Below are positions 32,401-47,400 of a stretch of DNA of 64,000 nucleotides, piece by piece. A program made the position numbers and the translations under genes. The number at the start of each line of letters is the position of its first letter. Position 1 is the first letter of the stretch. Origin of the DNA: Aurelia coerulea (taxonomy: Eukaryota; Cnidaria; Scyphozoa; Semaeostomeae; Ulmaridae). The stretch lies in the NCBI GenBank assembly GCA_039566865.1, contig CM076954.1:13602001-13666000 (forward strand). Direction: 5' to 3'. The notes below the pieces were generated by a model, which was not told the DNA's origin, did no database searches, and saw only the letters and a program-made list of their open reading frames with translations.

Positions 32401-35400
32401 ACTTCTTAATTTTCTATATTTCCGGCCACCTTTTTTTCATTTAGTAACAATTTATTCAGAATCATTGTTGTGGATACAAAAATAGACTTTACATATATAA
32501 AATATATCACAAACAGATAACGGGTGTCCCAAAAAACGCAACAGATGTAAAAAAACTATGACGCATACTGTTTCAAATTAATAATCAAACGATAACTTTT
32601 ATCTCAATTTTCTGCAATGATTGATATATTTTTTCAGAATTTTTAGTGACTTGGTTGTAGAGTTAAAAATCAACAAATTTCAAATTTGCTGTCAGGGCAA
32701 AACCACCAGCGTTAGTGCAATGTACACTGCAAAATAAAAAGCATGGCAAAATCTGCAATTTCACAAGATTACGGACAAGCACACCACTTGATTAAGAAAC
32801 AGTAACAAAGGGATCCCTTGCTGATTGATGACTTATCTAGTCTCGAGGGGGCTCTCAGTGTTCATCTAAATTGAAAGTATTACTCTTATAATGGCCTAGT
32901 CATTTTAGAAAAAATAAAGAACCATCACAAGCATTAAAAGAACCACAACTGTGTCTAGACAGAAATCTTTATAAAAGTGTCTGTTTAATGTTCAGTTAAC
33001 TTGCGTGTTTGACTGTTTGTCAGCAATGCTCAGGGATTGCAGGGATTATCATGTTTTTCAATTTGACACTATAATCCACCATTGTTAATGCAGCAGCTCT
33101 GGTTTTGACCCAGGGGCAATTTTGAAGTTTGCTTATTTTTAACTTTACAACCAAATCACCAACAGTATTGGAAAATATATCAAAATTTAATCTAATTTTG
33201 TAGATTTGAATAAAAATAATTGTTTGATAATGAATATGAAACAGTTTGCTTTAGAATTTTTCAAAGTTGTTGCGTTTTTTTGGGACACCCGGTACGATCA
33301 ATTATTTTAAGAGTTTAAACAAATGCGTTGCGGTATAGAATATAAAAACAGCCTTAAATAATGAACTCATTGTAATAAATTCAAAAAAACAACATTAGAC
33401 ACTGTAATTTGCCCAAAAAAGTTTCCCTATGTGAATGGACTTGTCCAAGTCTCACTTTCTTTCATCAGTCTTTTCTTTCTCCGTCCCCCGCAGCTTCCTT
33501 TACCTTTGGCCTTTTTATGGCTCAATCGAATGATGAAACAAAGTGAGACTTTGACAAGTCCACTACGCGAATAGCTACAAAAGCAACCATTTCCTCGTTT
33601 TGAGCAATTTTAACGGCAATCTTTCGCTTGAAGGTTAACTTCGCACCAAATAATTTTCCGATTCTATTTGCGATTAAAAGAGCTCCAAATCATGGATTTT
33701 GTGAAAACCTCAGCTCAATAAACCCTCGAGAAGGGACAAAATCTAGTGATAAAGGTATGTTCCATGTTTTCAATCATATGTGTGAAGAGCATCCAAACGA
33801 TAGTCAATTTCCTCATGGATTAGTATTCACACTCAGCAGTGCGCAAAGAGCGGACCACAAGCATCAAGCAAAATCGTACTTGGTACAACGGACAAATGCT
33901 TTCATTCTGGGGACATCTTTTGGAGTTCAAGCTCCATGCTGTTGGAATTTCTTAACAACGCTTGATTTTTGTGGATTTTGAGCAACAAGTTTAACGATCC
34001 TCTTGATAAACTGTTTTAGCTCTTTCATGACCTTTCGGGTATTCTGTTTTCAGGAAAACTATTGGTAGACAATCAGTATAGACAGGAGATGCACTAAGTT
34101 GCAGGACTCCACTTCCTATATTAACAAAGGAAGGCAGGGGGCTAACCAACGGCCCATCCTCCACACAAATTGAAAATTGCAAAAATAGTGTGGTTGCTAA
34201 TTCGTGAATCCATTACCAAAATTTCGCTAGCACCCCTGCTAGCATTTTTCCTCTGAGACTTTTAGCGATTATCTTAGAAGAAGAACTCCACCTATCATAT
34301 TGGCACGGAAGGCAAGGGGCTAACCAATCCACCACCTCCCACCTATGCTTGCAATTGGTAAAAAAGTGTGGTTTTAATTCATGGTTTCACGACACTTATC
34401 GTCAAAACAATGAGCATGCATACCTTGTATGAGGAACCAGCTGGATCAACAGGTTCCAATAAGTTCTTTATATTCAAATTGTGATTCTTCCCATCTAAAT
34501 TACAGATGAGAAGGTCAAAAGAATCTTGCTTTGATTCTAATTTTATGCTTTCTCTTGGGACATTTTCAACTCCTTTGAGAGATATGTAGATTTTAATAGT
34601 TTTCTCTGTTTGGTCCCATCCTACAAAGAAAAGAAAGTCAAGTATAAAATCAATTTTATAAGAAATTTGAACACAAAAAGTTTCCAGTTCCCAAGGAAGA
34701 AAAGTTCTTTCCAAAACTCAAAACTAAGCAACTACCCAACTCAAAACTCAGCTGCTCAAAGATCTTTCAGTCATACATACTGTACACACATACAAACATT
34801 CATACATAAATTCATTTTTCATTTGATAATGCAGGTTAATAGTGTAGATGTGGACCTGCAAATAAAAATATTTAAAACATTTGTAAAGAAAGAACAATCT
34901 CAAAAGTAAGAATACCTAATTTATTAATATGTCAAATATAGCCAATGATTTGACAATTATTTGATAAGAAATAACACTTCATAGCTAGAAATATCATTTG
35001 TTTATCTGGTACTGACAATACAAACAACAAATTCTTGAAAAGAATTGTGTAGCTTGGGATCAAGAGAAGAAAACAATTTTTTTAAGAAGTTAGATCAGGT
35101 CTGCAAGGGTAAAAATGGGTGGGCTAAGGGTAGGGAAAATCTTTATCTAAAGATATTTGTAAAATATGCTCATATTGTTGCCTTACCCATCTCACCCCAA
35201 GCGTACCTCGTTCACCACGGTAGACCATATCCAATAAAGGACCTCTATACGCTAACATGCAAGAATTCTTAAAGGGGCAAACAGGTGGGTTGCATCCAAA
35301 ATCCAATTCACATCTTGTGTGGAAATTCAATTCATACACCATGCCGTGCCATGCCAAACTGTATGAATTTAGAACAATTTTGTCTGGTTTGGCGCAGTGC

Positions 35401-38400
35401 AACTCTTACAAAACCAACTTGACACTTGGTTTGACTGACTCAAACCCTCCGCCAGAAGGCCTCTCATCTATGTTGACCTGGTGCGACTTATAAAACCAAT
35501 TTCAGTTGCGATGTGCTGCACTATACTCACACATATGCATAAAACAACAAGACCATTATAATATTGTCAATAGTTTCTGGAGTATTGAGAAGTAAATGTT
35601 TACTCTCATATCAAATTTCTTATTTAACAAACAAACGTATTCAAATGCATGGAATCAAAAGAATTTCCAAAATCAACATTGTAAGCATGTGTCATTATGG
35701 TTCAGCATGGCACGTAATGACAAAAGTTCTGTCCTTATAAAACAAGGGTGGTGCAAAGTGAATCAAGGTCGGACTCAAATTTCACTGGTTTGGCAAGGTG
35801 ACAAGACTACTATTTATGTTGTGCGTGTGGAAGATCTTCTGCGTGGTGCAATTTCATATATAACAAGCCCAAAATTACTTATGCAGAACCCCGCAGAACA
35901 TTTCTATTCGCGGGCATCTAGTTTGAGACAAGCGGTCACGAAAATAACCTCTGTGCAGAATCATATGCATGAAGATGTTTTGGTTCAGTGTGATCACGTG
36001 CCTTCCCCCAGTCAATGGGGCCATTGTTTGCTGGAATTCTGCACCTTTCCTCTCAACTTCACCTGCGACGTTTGCATCCGTAGCTGTGCAGGAGGACGGT
36101 CCTTCCACCTTCGGTGATGCTGCGAATGCTAGCCTCTGTGCAGGCCGCCGGTTACATCATCCTCCAAGGTTGAGTTATTTGCATAATGAGTACTATCAAT
36201 AAATGGCTAATGATGCGTTCGTTCTAGAAAACGATTGTTTTAACATCATTAAGCTGCTAATGAAGTAGCCTACGAGTAGACCCATTATCCTACAGACTAG
36301 CTGTTAACTTAGTTAAGTAAGTGCTGCTCATAGTATTACTCATAATAACATTCCGCAGATTGTCAAAAAAATAAATGTCACAGTGGATATTTCGGAGCAT
36401 GTGCTTGAAACCAAGTTAAATTGCAGCTTTTTGAGGTAAAACAATTAAGGAACTACGAGAGCTGTTTGTAAATTTCAAGACTGCATTACACGACTACAAT
36501 ACTCATTAAAACTCAATGTGATATTAATCTCAATTCATGTCTTCAATTGCAATTTCAAGACTCAGTTAATCATTGTCAGTTTATTTTGTACTTTCTTGGA
36601 CTGCAAGGCTTTCTTTTCCCCAGGTGGTACCTCAAATAGTACCGGGTGTCCCAAAATGATGTATTATTGTTTGATTGCTTGTATGTCCATAACCAATGAA
36701 CGAATTTTCAAAAACTTTGTTTTATTTGATTGCCTAAGGTCTAAATTGGATGTTAAGATGTTGGTTGTGGTCTTCCCACTTTTTGAAAATCGGTTCATCG
36801 ATTATGGACCAATAAGCAATCAAATGATAATACATCATTTTGGGACACCCGGTATATGATTTTCTCATTTGGCCATAGATCAACACTGGTATTTTGAAGC
36901 AAAAATAGTTTTGATGTTTTAGAAGTAATACAGTAGCTTTCATCATTTCTTTGTAATTAGCTCAGAATGTCAATTATCTGCTTCCATCTGCATTAATCAG
37001 CCTCTTCAATAATATTCAAACAACTTGATACATGATGGCAATACACAAAGTGTTCCCTTTTCAATTCTGTGTCAAATAACAGGTTTTGTATTATGCCTCA
37101 AATGAAAACAAGTCTTGCGGGTATATGATACACAACAGTTGGCCATAACAATTCTTCAAAAGTTCATCTGGTAACAGTTTGTATCCAAGTTAAAAAGTCA
37201 CAAGGTGTGAAGAATGGTCACAAGCAATGCTGATCCAATGCTTTTTGGTCTGTGTAAGAATGTGCATCCAGCAGTTATCTTATGCTGCCTTGGTCTTCGA
37301 ATGTCAATGGTTAAAGAAGCAAATACTGATCCAATGCTGTGCAAACAGTTACAGGAATATGAACAGTTAATACGCAGATAGTGATCCAATGCTGTGTTAA
37401 TCTTTACATGTGCTGTCACAAATTAATAAGTTACCTTTCATTTCTGCAACAAAATGTAAATGAGATATTAAGCTTTTGTGTATGAGATATATATGTGCAT
37501 GGTCATATGGCAACATTAAAGGGGCCTTTGCAATGAGCATGGTTTGTGAATACACCACTTGTGGTCTTTTCATTGTCACCATTTTACAGTCCACAAATAT
37601 GACCACCAATAAAAAGATGGCACATGGTGGTATGGTGGTTGAAATTGAAAAGGCTGATTTAAGTACCTGAGTAGATAACAGAAATATACTGACAAAAGAA
37701 TTTGGGCTAAAGGAGGGGAAAAATTAATCAAGAAGCCAATCAAAATTTTTTCAGGTGCAAAGAATCATGGTTGAAAGATCCTTTCAATTATCTTTTTTTG
37801 CAATCCTCCATTGTGATTTTTTATGCAATGGGAAATTATCTCCTCTGTTCTGAAACAATCCTCCATGGCACATTTATGCACCAAATATTTGCAGTTTTCA
37901 AAGCAAAAAGAAAACTACTGTTCTATAAAGTGCAACAATACTCGATTAAAAGATTAATTCTTACCTTTTCTAATCAAATGCGTAAACCCTGAGTTAGGAT
38001 TGTGAATAATAGATACCAAGAAGTACCCATCTAATAAGAAAACTGCATGATTGTTATCTGTGAAAAATGTTCAAGTGCTGTATCATCTTGTGTATTACTA
38101 AAGAAAGAGACTTGACAAATGTTTCCAAAAGTAATTGAGCATACTGAATGACCAGATTCGCTTAATTTGCTGTTTGTTTCAGTTGGTTTTGAATGGTTTT
38201 GAAGTAGTAGCTTTTGTTGCCACAATATATGCAATTCACTGTTTTTAACCACAATGGGTAATTCACTTTTTCTTTCCACAATGGGAAAGTTACCTGATAT
38301 ATTTGCTTTTGTTGCTACAACTGCCAATACCACAATGGGTTTAAACGTTTTATTTGTTGCCACAAAGGGCAGGTCATTGCTGTTTACTTGTGAAAGCGTA

Positions 38401-41400
38401 AGAAACGCTTAGGCCTTCGTTGGTGAAATCTTCCTACCACTTCTGGAACCTATCCGCTGCACGACACAGCAGAGAGGATAAAAAGAAATCCTCCCATATT
38501 TACTATGAAATGAGATTTTAAAAATGTTTGAAACGTACCAGAGTCAGTGAAAATCCCCTTCTTTTTCTGGCAATGAACGTGAGCCAACTTCTTGCATCCA
38601 AAATCAAAGTGGTGGGCAGTCATCATAGCAAGCGCGATGCCAGAAATTCTGTTGTTGTTGTTGTTTGTTTTTGCATCCATACGTGGAGATCGACACAGGA
38701 ATTTCAATCAACCCGTCTAAATGTCTGCTACGCGCATGCGCTTTAGCAGCAAATAGAGGGTCTACGAAATAATGAGATAAAGCTTGCTACGTCTGTTCAA
38801 TTAATTATGTTAATCCTCTATTCAAATAATGTGTGAAACCCATCTAAACAAAGGCTGCATAAATTAAGTTCTAGAAACCTGGAACTGTAGTAGCAAGCTT
38901 TCGCTCATTAATTCGTAGACCCTTTTCTCCAGTTGGATAAGGGGTCTACACGTAGGCTACTAATGAAGTCAAGAACGTGCCAATTCTGAGTAAATTTGTT
39001 GTTGTGCCAGGGTAAACATCATGGTGATTTATCCATCTTACGGTGTCAAATCTGTCTAACATGAAATAAGCCGACGTCAAATGTTGCTATAGGATCGCGG
39101 GAAACTTCTGTCTTGTATGCGCTTTCTGTGCGCTTTCTTTATTTCAGTGCCAATTAGCAGAGATAAAACGTTAATTAATTGTTTTAACGAGCGTGACGGA
39201 CTTACTTACTTACTTACTTACTTTCTTTCTTTCTTTCTTTCTGACTGACCTGGAGCCCCCTCTTAGATTACAAAGTTGGACTTTGTAATAAAAAACCAAC
39301 CAGCCATCACAGAAACTTCATTCAAAACTTAGCCACATACAAAATGTCTTTATGGCAGGCAAGGAATCCTCAACAGTTTTCTGCACTGCTCATTGCTTTA
39401 GACCCCGTTTACACTATGCCGGTACGAAATGAATACGGCATGAAACTGTGCCGTATTGGCCTCCCGTTTACACTATGCCGGCATAGTTTTCACTTGAATA
39501 CGGCACGAAATGAATACGGCATGCTAACTGGCTTCGTCGCTCTACCGGCATAGTGTTAACGGCGAATACGGCATCATTTCATGTCGAATTCACATCGAGG
39601 CGATAACCTGGCAAATGAGAGCATGCGCTTTGACAAATCCTCGCTCTGCGCATGGTCAAAACCTATCGTATTCATTTCATGCCGGTATAGTGTAAACGGC
39701 GATTCCGTTTTGACAGAAAAACGAATACGGCACAGTTTCATGCCGTATTCATTTCGTACCGGCATAGTGTAAACGGGGTCTTAGCTAAATGGTTTGGCCT
39801 GTTTTGAATGTAAACAATGGGGAAAGTTTGCTAAAATTCAATACATCAATCACCCATCAAATTGGCTACCCACCCATGTGCACACTCAAAGGATTCTTAA
39901 GAAATCCTGATAAGAATTCTTGAGTTGTTTGACAGTTATCAAGGATTCTCAAACAATAATAGTGAATAAATGGAGCTAAGTGGAGGCTATCTATAAATAG
40001 GACAAAGAAAACTCATATGCATGGTATTGTTCCTGTAGCTAAACAATATGCCAGCACATGTGGACATCATCAAATACAATATAGCTTAAAGGGAATCGAC
40101 ATAGTTAAAAGCTGGCCCGGGACAGGTCAAAAATATAATCTATTGTACTTGACCACTTTGACGCATCCTACGAGATATAGCTATGTCTATGCCCTTTAAT
40201 AATAGAATACCCAAACCCCTTTCGTGTGTGGCTTTTACCTCTTGACAGAAGCATAATTTAGGCTTGACAGGAGCTTGGATTGAGTATGTTGACACAATTG
40301 TTCCCAGATTGCACGTATAATTAGAGTTTGATCAAGCTTGACAATAATCACCATCTAGAATCATTCTCAAATATTCTCAAATGTATAGAGTTTGCCTTCA
40401 TTATGATATGATTAAGCATTGAAAAGACACAACAATAAAATTTGTTTTCCCAAAAGAAATTCTGGCATCATCTGCTTGAACTAGAAATGAGCTTGTTGAG
40501 TGGCAGCTTTCAGTTTGATAACAATCTCATGTTTGATTCTTGTAGGTCTCAAAAGGGTTGAAATCCATTTACAGAGCTTGTTTCCTGAGTCAGTTGTGAG
40601 CATGCATTCTGCATAGTCAGCACAAGCAGTGTAAAGGTGTTACTTGAATCAAGCTTTAAAATATACACAGATCATACTCAAAACAAGTTAGTATCAAGCT
40701 GGCAGGATGCTGCAAAAATAATCAATTGTTTGCAAGGGAAGGAAAGACTGCTGATGTAAGCCAGCGTCCGATTGTTCAAACCTCTGATTAGGGCTAAACT
40801 TGGATTAAACTGCATACCCTGTGAATAATATATTAATCAGAGTTTTGAATAACCTGGCATAGGTCTGTACAGCAATAATATCAGGCCTGGCTGTGAGCAT
40901 TCTAGCAGGCAAGCGGTACATTGCTCTCCTCGGTGCAGTAAGGCGGGTGATTTTCAATCTATAGAAAATCGTCATTAAAAGTGTATGAATAAACGAGGAA
41001 TCCAATATTTGTCTTTAATGTAAAATTAGTCGGGTGCGTTATGTCAAAATAATGGTTCTCGCTCGATTTGCATGCCAAAATCAATATATCTGCATGGCTA
41101 CGTTCGTATGTCTATGAAGAGTATGAAAAACATAGGTGCCATTTTTGTGTGTAGCCGGAAGGGGGTTTAATTGCATCGGCAAGATTGACATTGTGAACTT
41201 GCCGGACCACATCAGAATGGGCAAAAAAGTGTTTGATTTGTAGTGGTTTTGGAGAATTTGAAATCCCTATGTTGCAGAAATAACGGTGTTTTAGTGTTTC
41301 AAGCTAACAGTAGTCTTTGTGGCCCGTAAAATGACTTAATTTATTGCAGCCATCATTTTACGGACCACCACTGTGCTTGAATTGACTGAAATTAGATACC

Positions 41401-44400
41401 CTCTTCTTAAACCTCGTTTTCGTACAACTTCCTTTCCTGTCAATGCTAAAAAAAAGGAACAATTATTACCTTGGATCTCGATTTATACGAAAGAGCTGTT
41501 AAGTTACAACAAGCCAATGAGATATGCAATTGGTTCCTGCGAATAGGGAACTCCATACGTGCTTTGCCTCCCTACATGCTCTTGGTAAGTACATAGAAGA
41601 AAGTGGCATTGAAGCTGTCAGCATCGAAGAAGACATATACTCACCCGCAACCATACGACAAATACTTGGAGGGAAGAACTACAAGAGAGATGTTGAATAT
41701 CACCTTACAAATGCTTTGGCGATATGGGATTTTACTTAAAGACAAGCAAAACGTAGAGGAGACCTTTTACGACTGTCAGAACTTTCGAGAGGGACTAAAT
41801 CAAATTAATATTGATATCGATGCAATCTGTGTCAAGATAGAGAAATCTCTGAAAGATTTCAACATCTTTACTGAGGAGAAACTCTCTGGTGCCATGCCAA
41901 TGTTCCTTTTGAGTTACCTTCACCAAGGTGAAAGTTTGCTTCGGCTGATCAGAGCTTCAAGGCAAGGTGACCTAAAGTTGTACATACCAGCCTTGCAAGA
42001 ACAAGTCAAGTATTATTTTGCACACGACTTGTACAAATACGCTCGACTTGTTCCATACCACATTGCCCAATTACAGCAGTTGAAAGAGGATGATGCAGAA
42101 ACTTGGAGCACACTTGAGGATAATTTTAATGTGACAAGGTCAGGTATCCCTTTCACAAACCTGTTGATCAAACACTGGAACAGCAGATACGGGCGCCCAA
42201 AGTTGCAGGGGGTATTACTGGCATTACTCAAAATGAATCAGCACTGGACATGTATCTGCTAATTGCCCCTGAGGTTAAGCGTTTGGTGGACGAGTTTCAA
42301 GCTAGCCATGATGTAATTCACACAAAGGAGAGAAAGATGCACCATCGGCTGACAGGGTCAATGGCGTCAAGAGTGCAGCGAAACGCTGCAAATATAAGAA
42401 TTGAATTATTAAGCATTGCGTGGAAAATCCTTTTGCTGCAGATACTGAATTAATGAACACAGCTTCGAATATGACAGTGTCATCTATTGTAGAGAGGGAC
42501 GTTGTCGAAAGAGATAAAAAAGGAGAAGAAGCATTCAAAAAGTTTGTTGCAGATAGGCTTGTCAATGCCACAGCAAAGATGTCAATGTGGGATCCTATGA
42601 AAAAGCTCTCATTGAAATCATTTTCTAACTGGCAAAAGAAAGCGTTCTGCACCGTGAATAAGAAAGTCATCAAGCTTAGAGAAGATCGGCAGCTTCTTGC
42701 AAGATTTTTAGTCATTCAAAGATCACGTCCAGAGTTGGTGCAGAAGCTAAATGACATGATAGGCACACAAGAGTTCTCTACAACCCCTAGATCATTGTTT
42801 TCATCAGACGGTCAACTTTTGATTCCAGGCGATAAAAGTGCATTTTTTAAAGCGTTGGAGTCACGTGTTGATTTTGAGAATCATGCAGAAGTTCAAATAG
42901 AGCGAAGTGAAAGCACAAAAAAGGTTTGCATTATCGATGCTATGGCGGTTGTTCAAACCATCAAAAAAAGCTTAAAAATTTCCACTTGTGCTGACTTTGC
43001 TCAAGCATTGGTCAGCATTATTAAGAAGAGTCTTTATCATTCTGACGAAGGAAGGGCGATCTTTGATCGATATATTGAACATTCTCTAAAATCACAGACA
43101 AGGGTGAAGCGTACTTCTGGCACAGATGCAGTGAGACTCCATGTCAGCGATACAACCAATAACATCAAACATGTACCTTTGAAAACTTTACTTTCCCATA
43201 TTGAGACGAAAGGCCAATTGACGGAGTACCTGGGAAAAGCATTGCTGCAGGCATACCAGGAAAGTCAGTTCTCGTTGATCGTAGTGTATGGTACGAACAC
43301 GTATTCAAACCATCAGGCTGTTTTCAGAGATATCATCTCACAGCATAATCACGAGGAAGCAGACACCACTTTATGTACTCGATGCCTTAAGTTTATCCCC
43401 TCGTTGCAACATTGATGTACGATCGCCAGACACAGACGTCTTGATATTGTTGATGAACCTTTGTGCAAGAGATCAAAATGGAGGAAATGTCAACTTCATA
43501 ACTGGACAGGGAAAGTTTAACAGACGCATTGATGTAAAGAGCAGATCCACAGTAGTTGGTAAAGAAAAATCAAAGGCTTTGATAGGTCTACATGCAATTT
43601 CGGGAGCGGATTGGGGTGGAAAGTTGTTTGGAATTTCGAAGCTGAAATGGATAACTTCGCTCCTGAAGCTCTCTGATGATGATGACACTATCTGCACTTG
43701 GCGAAGATGATTTCGATTTAGAAGGAAGCCTAGACTGCATTCAAAAGTTCTTGTGTCTTATTTATTCACCTGCGACGAAAAAAACTACAGTGAACGAATT
43801 AAGATGGGAGCTGTTTAGCAGAAGGAATATGGAAGCAGAAAAGTTACCTCCAACTCTTGGAGCATTAATTCCTCACATACAGAGAGCAAATCTAATTGCT
43901 AGCATTTGGATGAACGTTTTACCACCTCTTACAGAAAATGGCTGGGAAATGGCTGATGGTATCACAGTACCGACAAAATGCCTCGAACTTCCAGCTACAC
44001 AATCAGTATTAGAACTTGTAAAATATGGATGCAAAGGACGGTGCAAAGGACGAACGAACTTTGAAGAATGTTTGAAGAATGATCTGCCGTGTACCGAGTT
44101 ATGTAAATGCGAGGACTGTGAAAATACCAAAGATTACACTGCAGATGCAGAGAAGGGCGACGATTCTGAGGAAGATGAAGAAATTGACTAACTGCGAAGA
44201 TGTAAAAGTTTGTCTTTAAAAGTTAAGCTAAGGTTGATTTGATCGACTTGGTTTTCTAACGGTAATTATTTTCTATGTATGTCTTCCATACCATTGCCTA
44301 AACCCGCACAGGTAGCACTTCTGCCGATTGATCGACAAAATTCCCAATGAGCAATTGTGAGTAAAGTCTATACAAATTTTACGGTTCCTGCAGACATAAT

Positions 44401-47400
44401 CACAGATTTCAACTACAGCCAATGCCCATGCCACGCCCAATGTGGGGCATGTATGTTTTTCCTCGGTCCCACTTTATGGCCGGGAATTGCAAGCAATTAA
44501 TTTGTGGTGTGAGACGGGTCTTTCAGGGGCTAACTGTCGTTGTGCAACCTATACTTCCAGCCTATTCTGCACAGCGGTCTATCAAAATAGACTGCGATAA
44601 TGTATACCTCAATTATCGCAAAATAAGCACCTTAAAAATCGCTGAAAAATGGCACCCTATGAAATTCGCATCTATGCATATCGATGCAACGATTTATGGT
44701 GAAAAATCTATTTTGGCACTCAAATCGAGCGGAATTACATAGGTAACCCGACTAAATGTATCGTACGGGCCCGTTGTCATATTTCTCAAAAGTCCCAGGC
44801 TTGAAAGCCGATTGTTTCTGATTATTCGCCATGCTGAAATGATTCGGTTTTAAAATGTCAGGAGCTTATGGATACCAAATGACTTTTTCAATGGCCTTCA
44901 AATAATAGTCAGGTGCAAAGGATTTCAAAGAATTTGTTTGGCTGTTGCTTTTTGAAATGTTTCATTTGTTTTTCAGGAGTAGATGACTTCCTGAGAAATT
45001 AAAGGTAAGGAATTATATTTTGAGGTCAAAATATATGGGATTAACTTCCTCTCAATATTTTAGTTTTACTTCAAGAGGTGATGAGGTGTGATGAGTAAGG
45101 AATGAAAACCTAAAGCGGCCAGTTCCAATGTGAACTGACGTGGAGGCGGGCGATGAACAGCTCCCCTTGCCAACTCAAGGCGAGCGTGGAGGCGGGCACG
45201 GGTGATCGCCCGCCTTAAATGGCCAGGCCTGCAATAAGCAAATTATATCATGAGCCAACTGATGATCTTAATGGTCATTCAGATAATAGGCCTTTTGCAA
45301 CTTTCTATCAAAGGGGGTTCTGCTATACTTTTAAATCTTTAGAACAACTTGTGTTCACTATGTATACACACCATATGATTCTATCCTTTTGGTGAAAACA
45401 TGTTTTGTTTTTGGTTTTTCTTCTTTTTGTGCCTGTTCTCCATTGCTTGCTCCCTCATTCTTTTCATTTCCTCCTTTCTTGTGTTCTTCTTGAAGTTTAT
45501 GCAATTTTCCTTGCAGCAAAGTTATTTCTGCAGCAATCAGTTGTCTAACATTTGATCTTGTGGCTATCTTCAGAAGTTTTTGCAGTTCTTGACAATCTTG
45601 ATTGAGCTGCAAAAAGGATAAACTGGATGAGCAGATGATTTGCAACAATGAGCTCAGTAGTTTGTAGCTACAGGTGGACTTACCGCAACTGTCTATCATC
45701 TAGTAAATATTGGTCTTAGGGGTCATTGACAAAATATTTTTGTCGGAGTTAACAGATTTTGTCCGTTAGGGGGGGGGGTCTCCTCTGAATCCGTTAACAT
45801 TTGTGCTTTGAGGACGAAAATCCTGATAAGAAAGTTGCTAACTAAATAAGAGTGTAAGATTGTAAAATAAGCTGCTTTCATCGTATTTGCACTTATGACT
45901 TTGACAATTTACATTTACTCATACTTGCCTTTCTCAAAAAAACCAGAAGGTGGTTGGGCTGGCAACAAGAAAATAAATTGGAATAACATAGGTAATTGCA
46001 GGCCTCGAAGGGCCAAAGGCAACTTTGACCGGAGGCAAAAAGTTTGTCCGTTAAGCGTTCAGATCTTAACGGAAAAAATCCCTTAACAGGGACAAGGATT
46101 GTTTTGTTGACCCCTTACGCATATTGTTAAGGTGTTATTTGTTCACTGATTTTGAAGAGCACTCTCTTTTCTCTGCCAAGCTCAAAAAAGTTTAAAACAA
46201 TATTACATTTTGAAAAACGTTATGATAGCTTCCACCACAAACACAAATACAACTTTACTGTGGCCTGCCAAGCGTCCATAGTTTATTTTGGCGCAGCCGG
46301 TACTTTTTGCATTCACGGCACAAGTTTGCTTGTTGCGAAATAAGTTATAACATTCAAATGAGGTTTTATCAAGAGGGTTTATCACCTAACTTGAAGTGGT
46401 GTAAACAGGCCTCGACAAGCCTTCACACTGATTTTGTCTATTGGAGGGGGCAATAACTCCGCCAATCCTGGAGATATTTTAACTGGCATCCAAATTTGTA
46501 CACCCAAATATCTCCAGAGTAGGTTGCTTTAAGAAAATTCAGGAAATCTCAAGCAGTTTTTGTCCTGGTTGCGTTTTATGAAGGTAGATAAAATCTAGAA
46601 AAATCTTCACAGGTTTCATTTTGTCTCCTTCACTTTTTGGCCATCTGATTGGTACATGAAAATGAGGCTTTGGTGGTTTCGGCCATGGGCCACAAGCATT
46701 CGGCTATGTACGACAAATGATTCTTATTATGCCGAACCTTAAATGTCATGTTGCTGATGTCGTTGCTTGCCTGATATATTCCGCCAGTAGTTTGTGGACT
46801 GACCATCCTACAATCCCCAGGATTTGTGCCAAGAATTGAAAATTCAAAACTTTAGCGGATGGTTTGGGCACATACCACCCTTTCAAAAAAATGCAATTGA
46901 CCCATTCAAGTGTCACAGTCCAACCTCGTAATCGCTTGGGACAGAGAAAGGAACTTGTCGCTGATGACACAGAAAAGCTGAATGGACAAAGTTTTCCGCT
47001 TGCGGAGATAATCCGCCGAGCCTGGCGGGAGGAAAGAAAGAGTAATTGGGATGATAATCGTACATAATGGAAGAAGAATGATAAAGGAAGATACACAAAG
47101 AGTAAGTTTTGATTTTAAAAAGTTTAAGTCGTGTTTCTGGGTCCTAAGTCTTTGATTACAATATTTGCTTTGCTAAAATCTTCTTGTGACACCAAATGAT
47201 AGCATGATTCTGGGTGGTGGGGCCTTCCTGGGGGCTGCTGGGGCTTCTCTATCTGGTGCATATTGGGGTGTGGGGCTTTGGGGAATCTGGGGGTGGCTGT
47301 GGGGTTTCGTGCTTGGCTGTGCTTTGGGATAGGCTGGTTGGGGGCATCTAAGGCTGTATTGGAGTACCAATCTGGCCTTCTGGTGTCTCTGATTGGCTTG

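Noticed and set aside
33628..33981. 117-codon plus-strand frame in CACYBP intron 3
   Set aside because: No recognised domain, no splice context and no second copy; consistent with chance in 64 kb.
35596..36202. Long overlapping frames in CACYBP intron 2
   Set aside because: Three overlapping frames on both strands, none with family motifs; not supportable as a gene.
37198..37419. Minus-strand frame over three gatccaatgct words as a coding exon
   Set aside because: The words are irregularly spaced repeats, and the frame has no splice partner.
42420..43415. Active host gene in the CACYBP intron
   Set aside because: The 331-codon frame is only one piece of a gene spread over at least five frame changes and enclosed by transposon ends.
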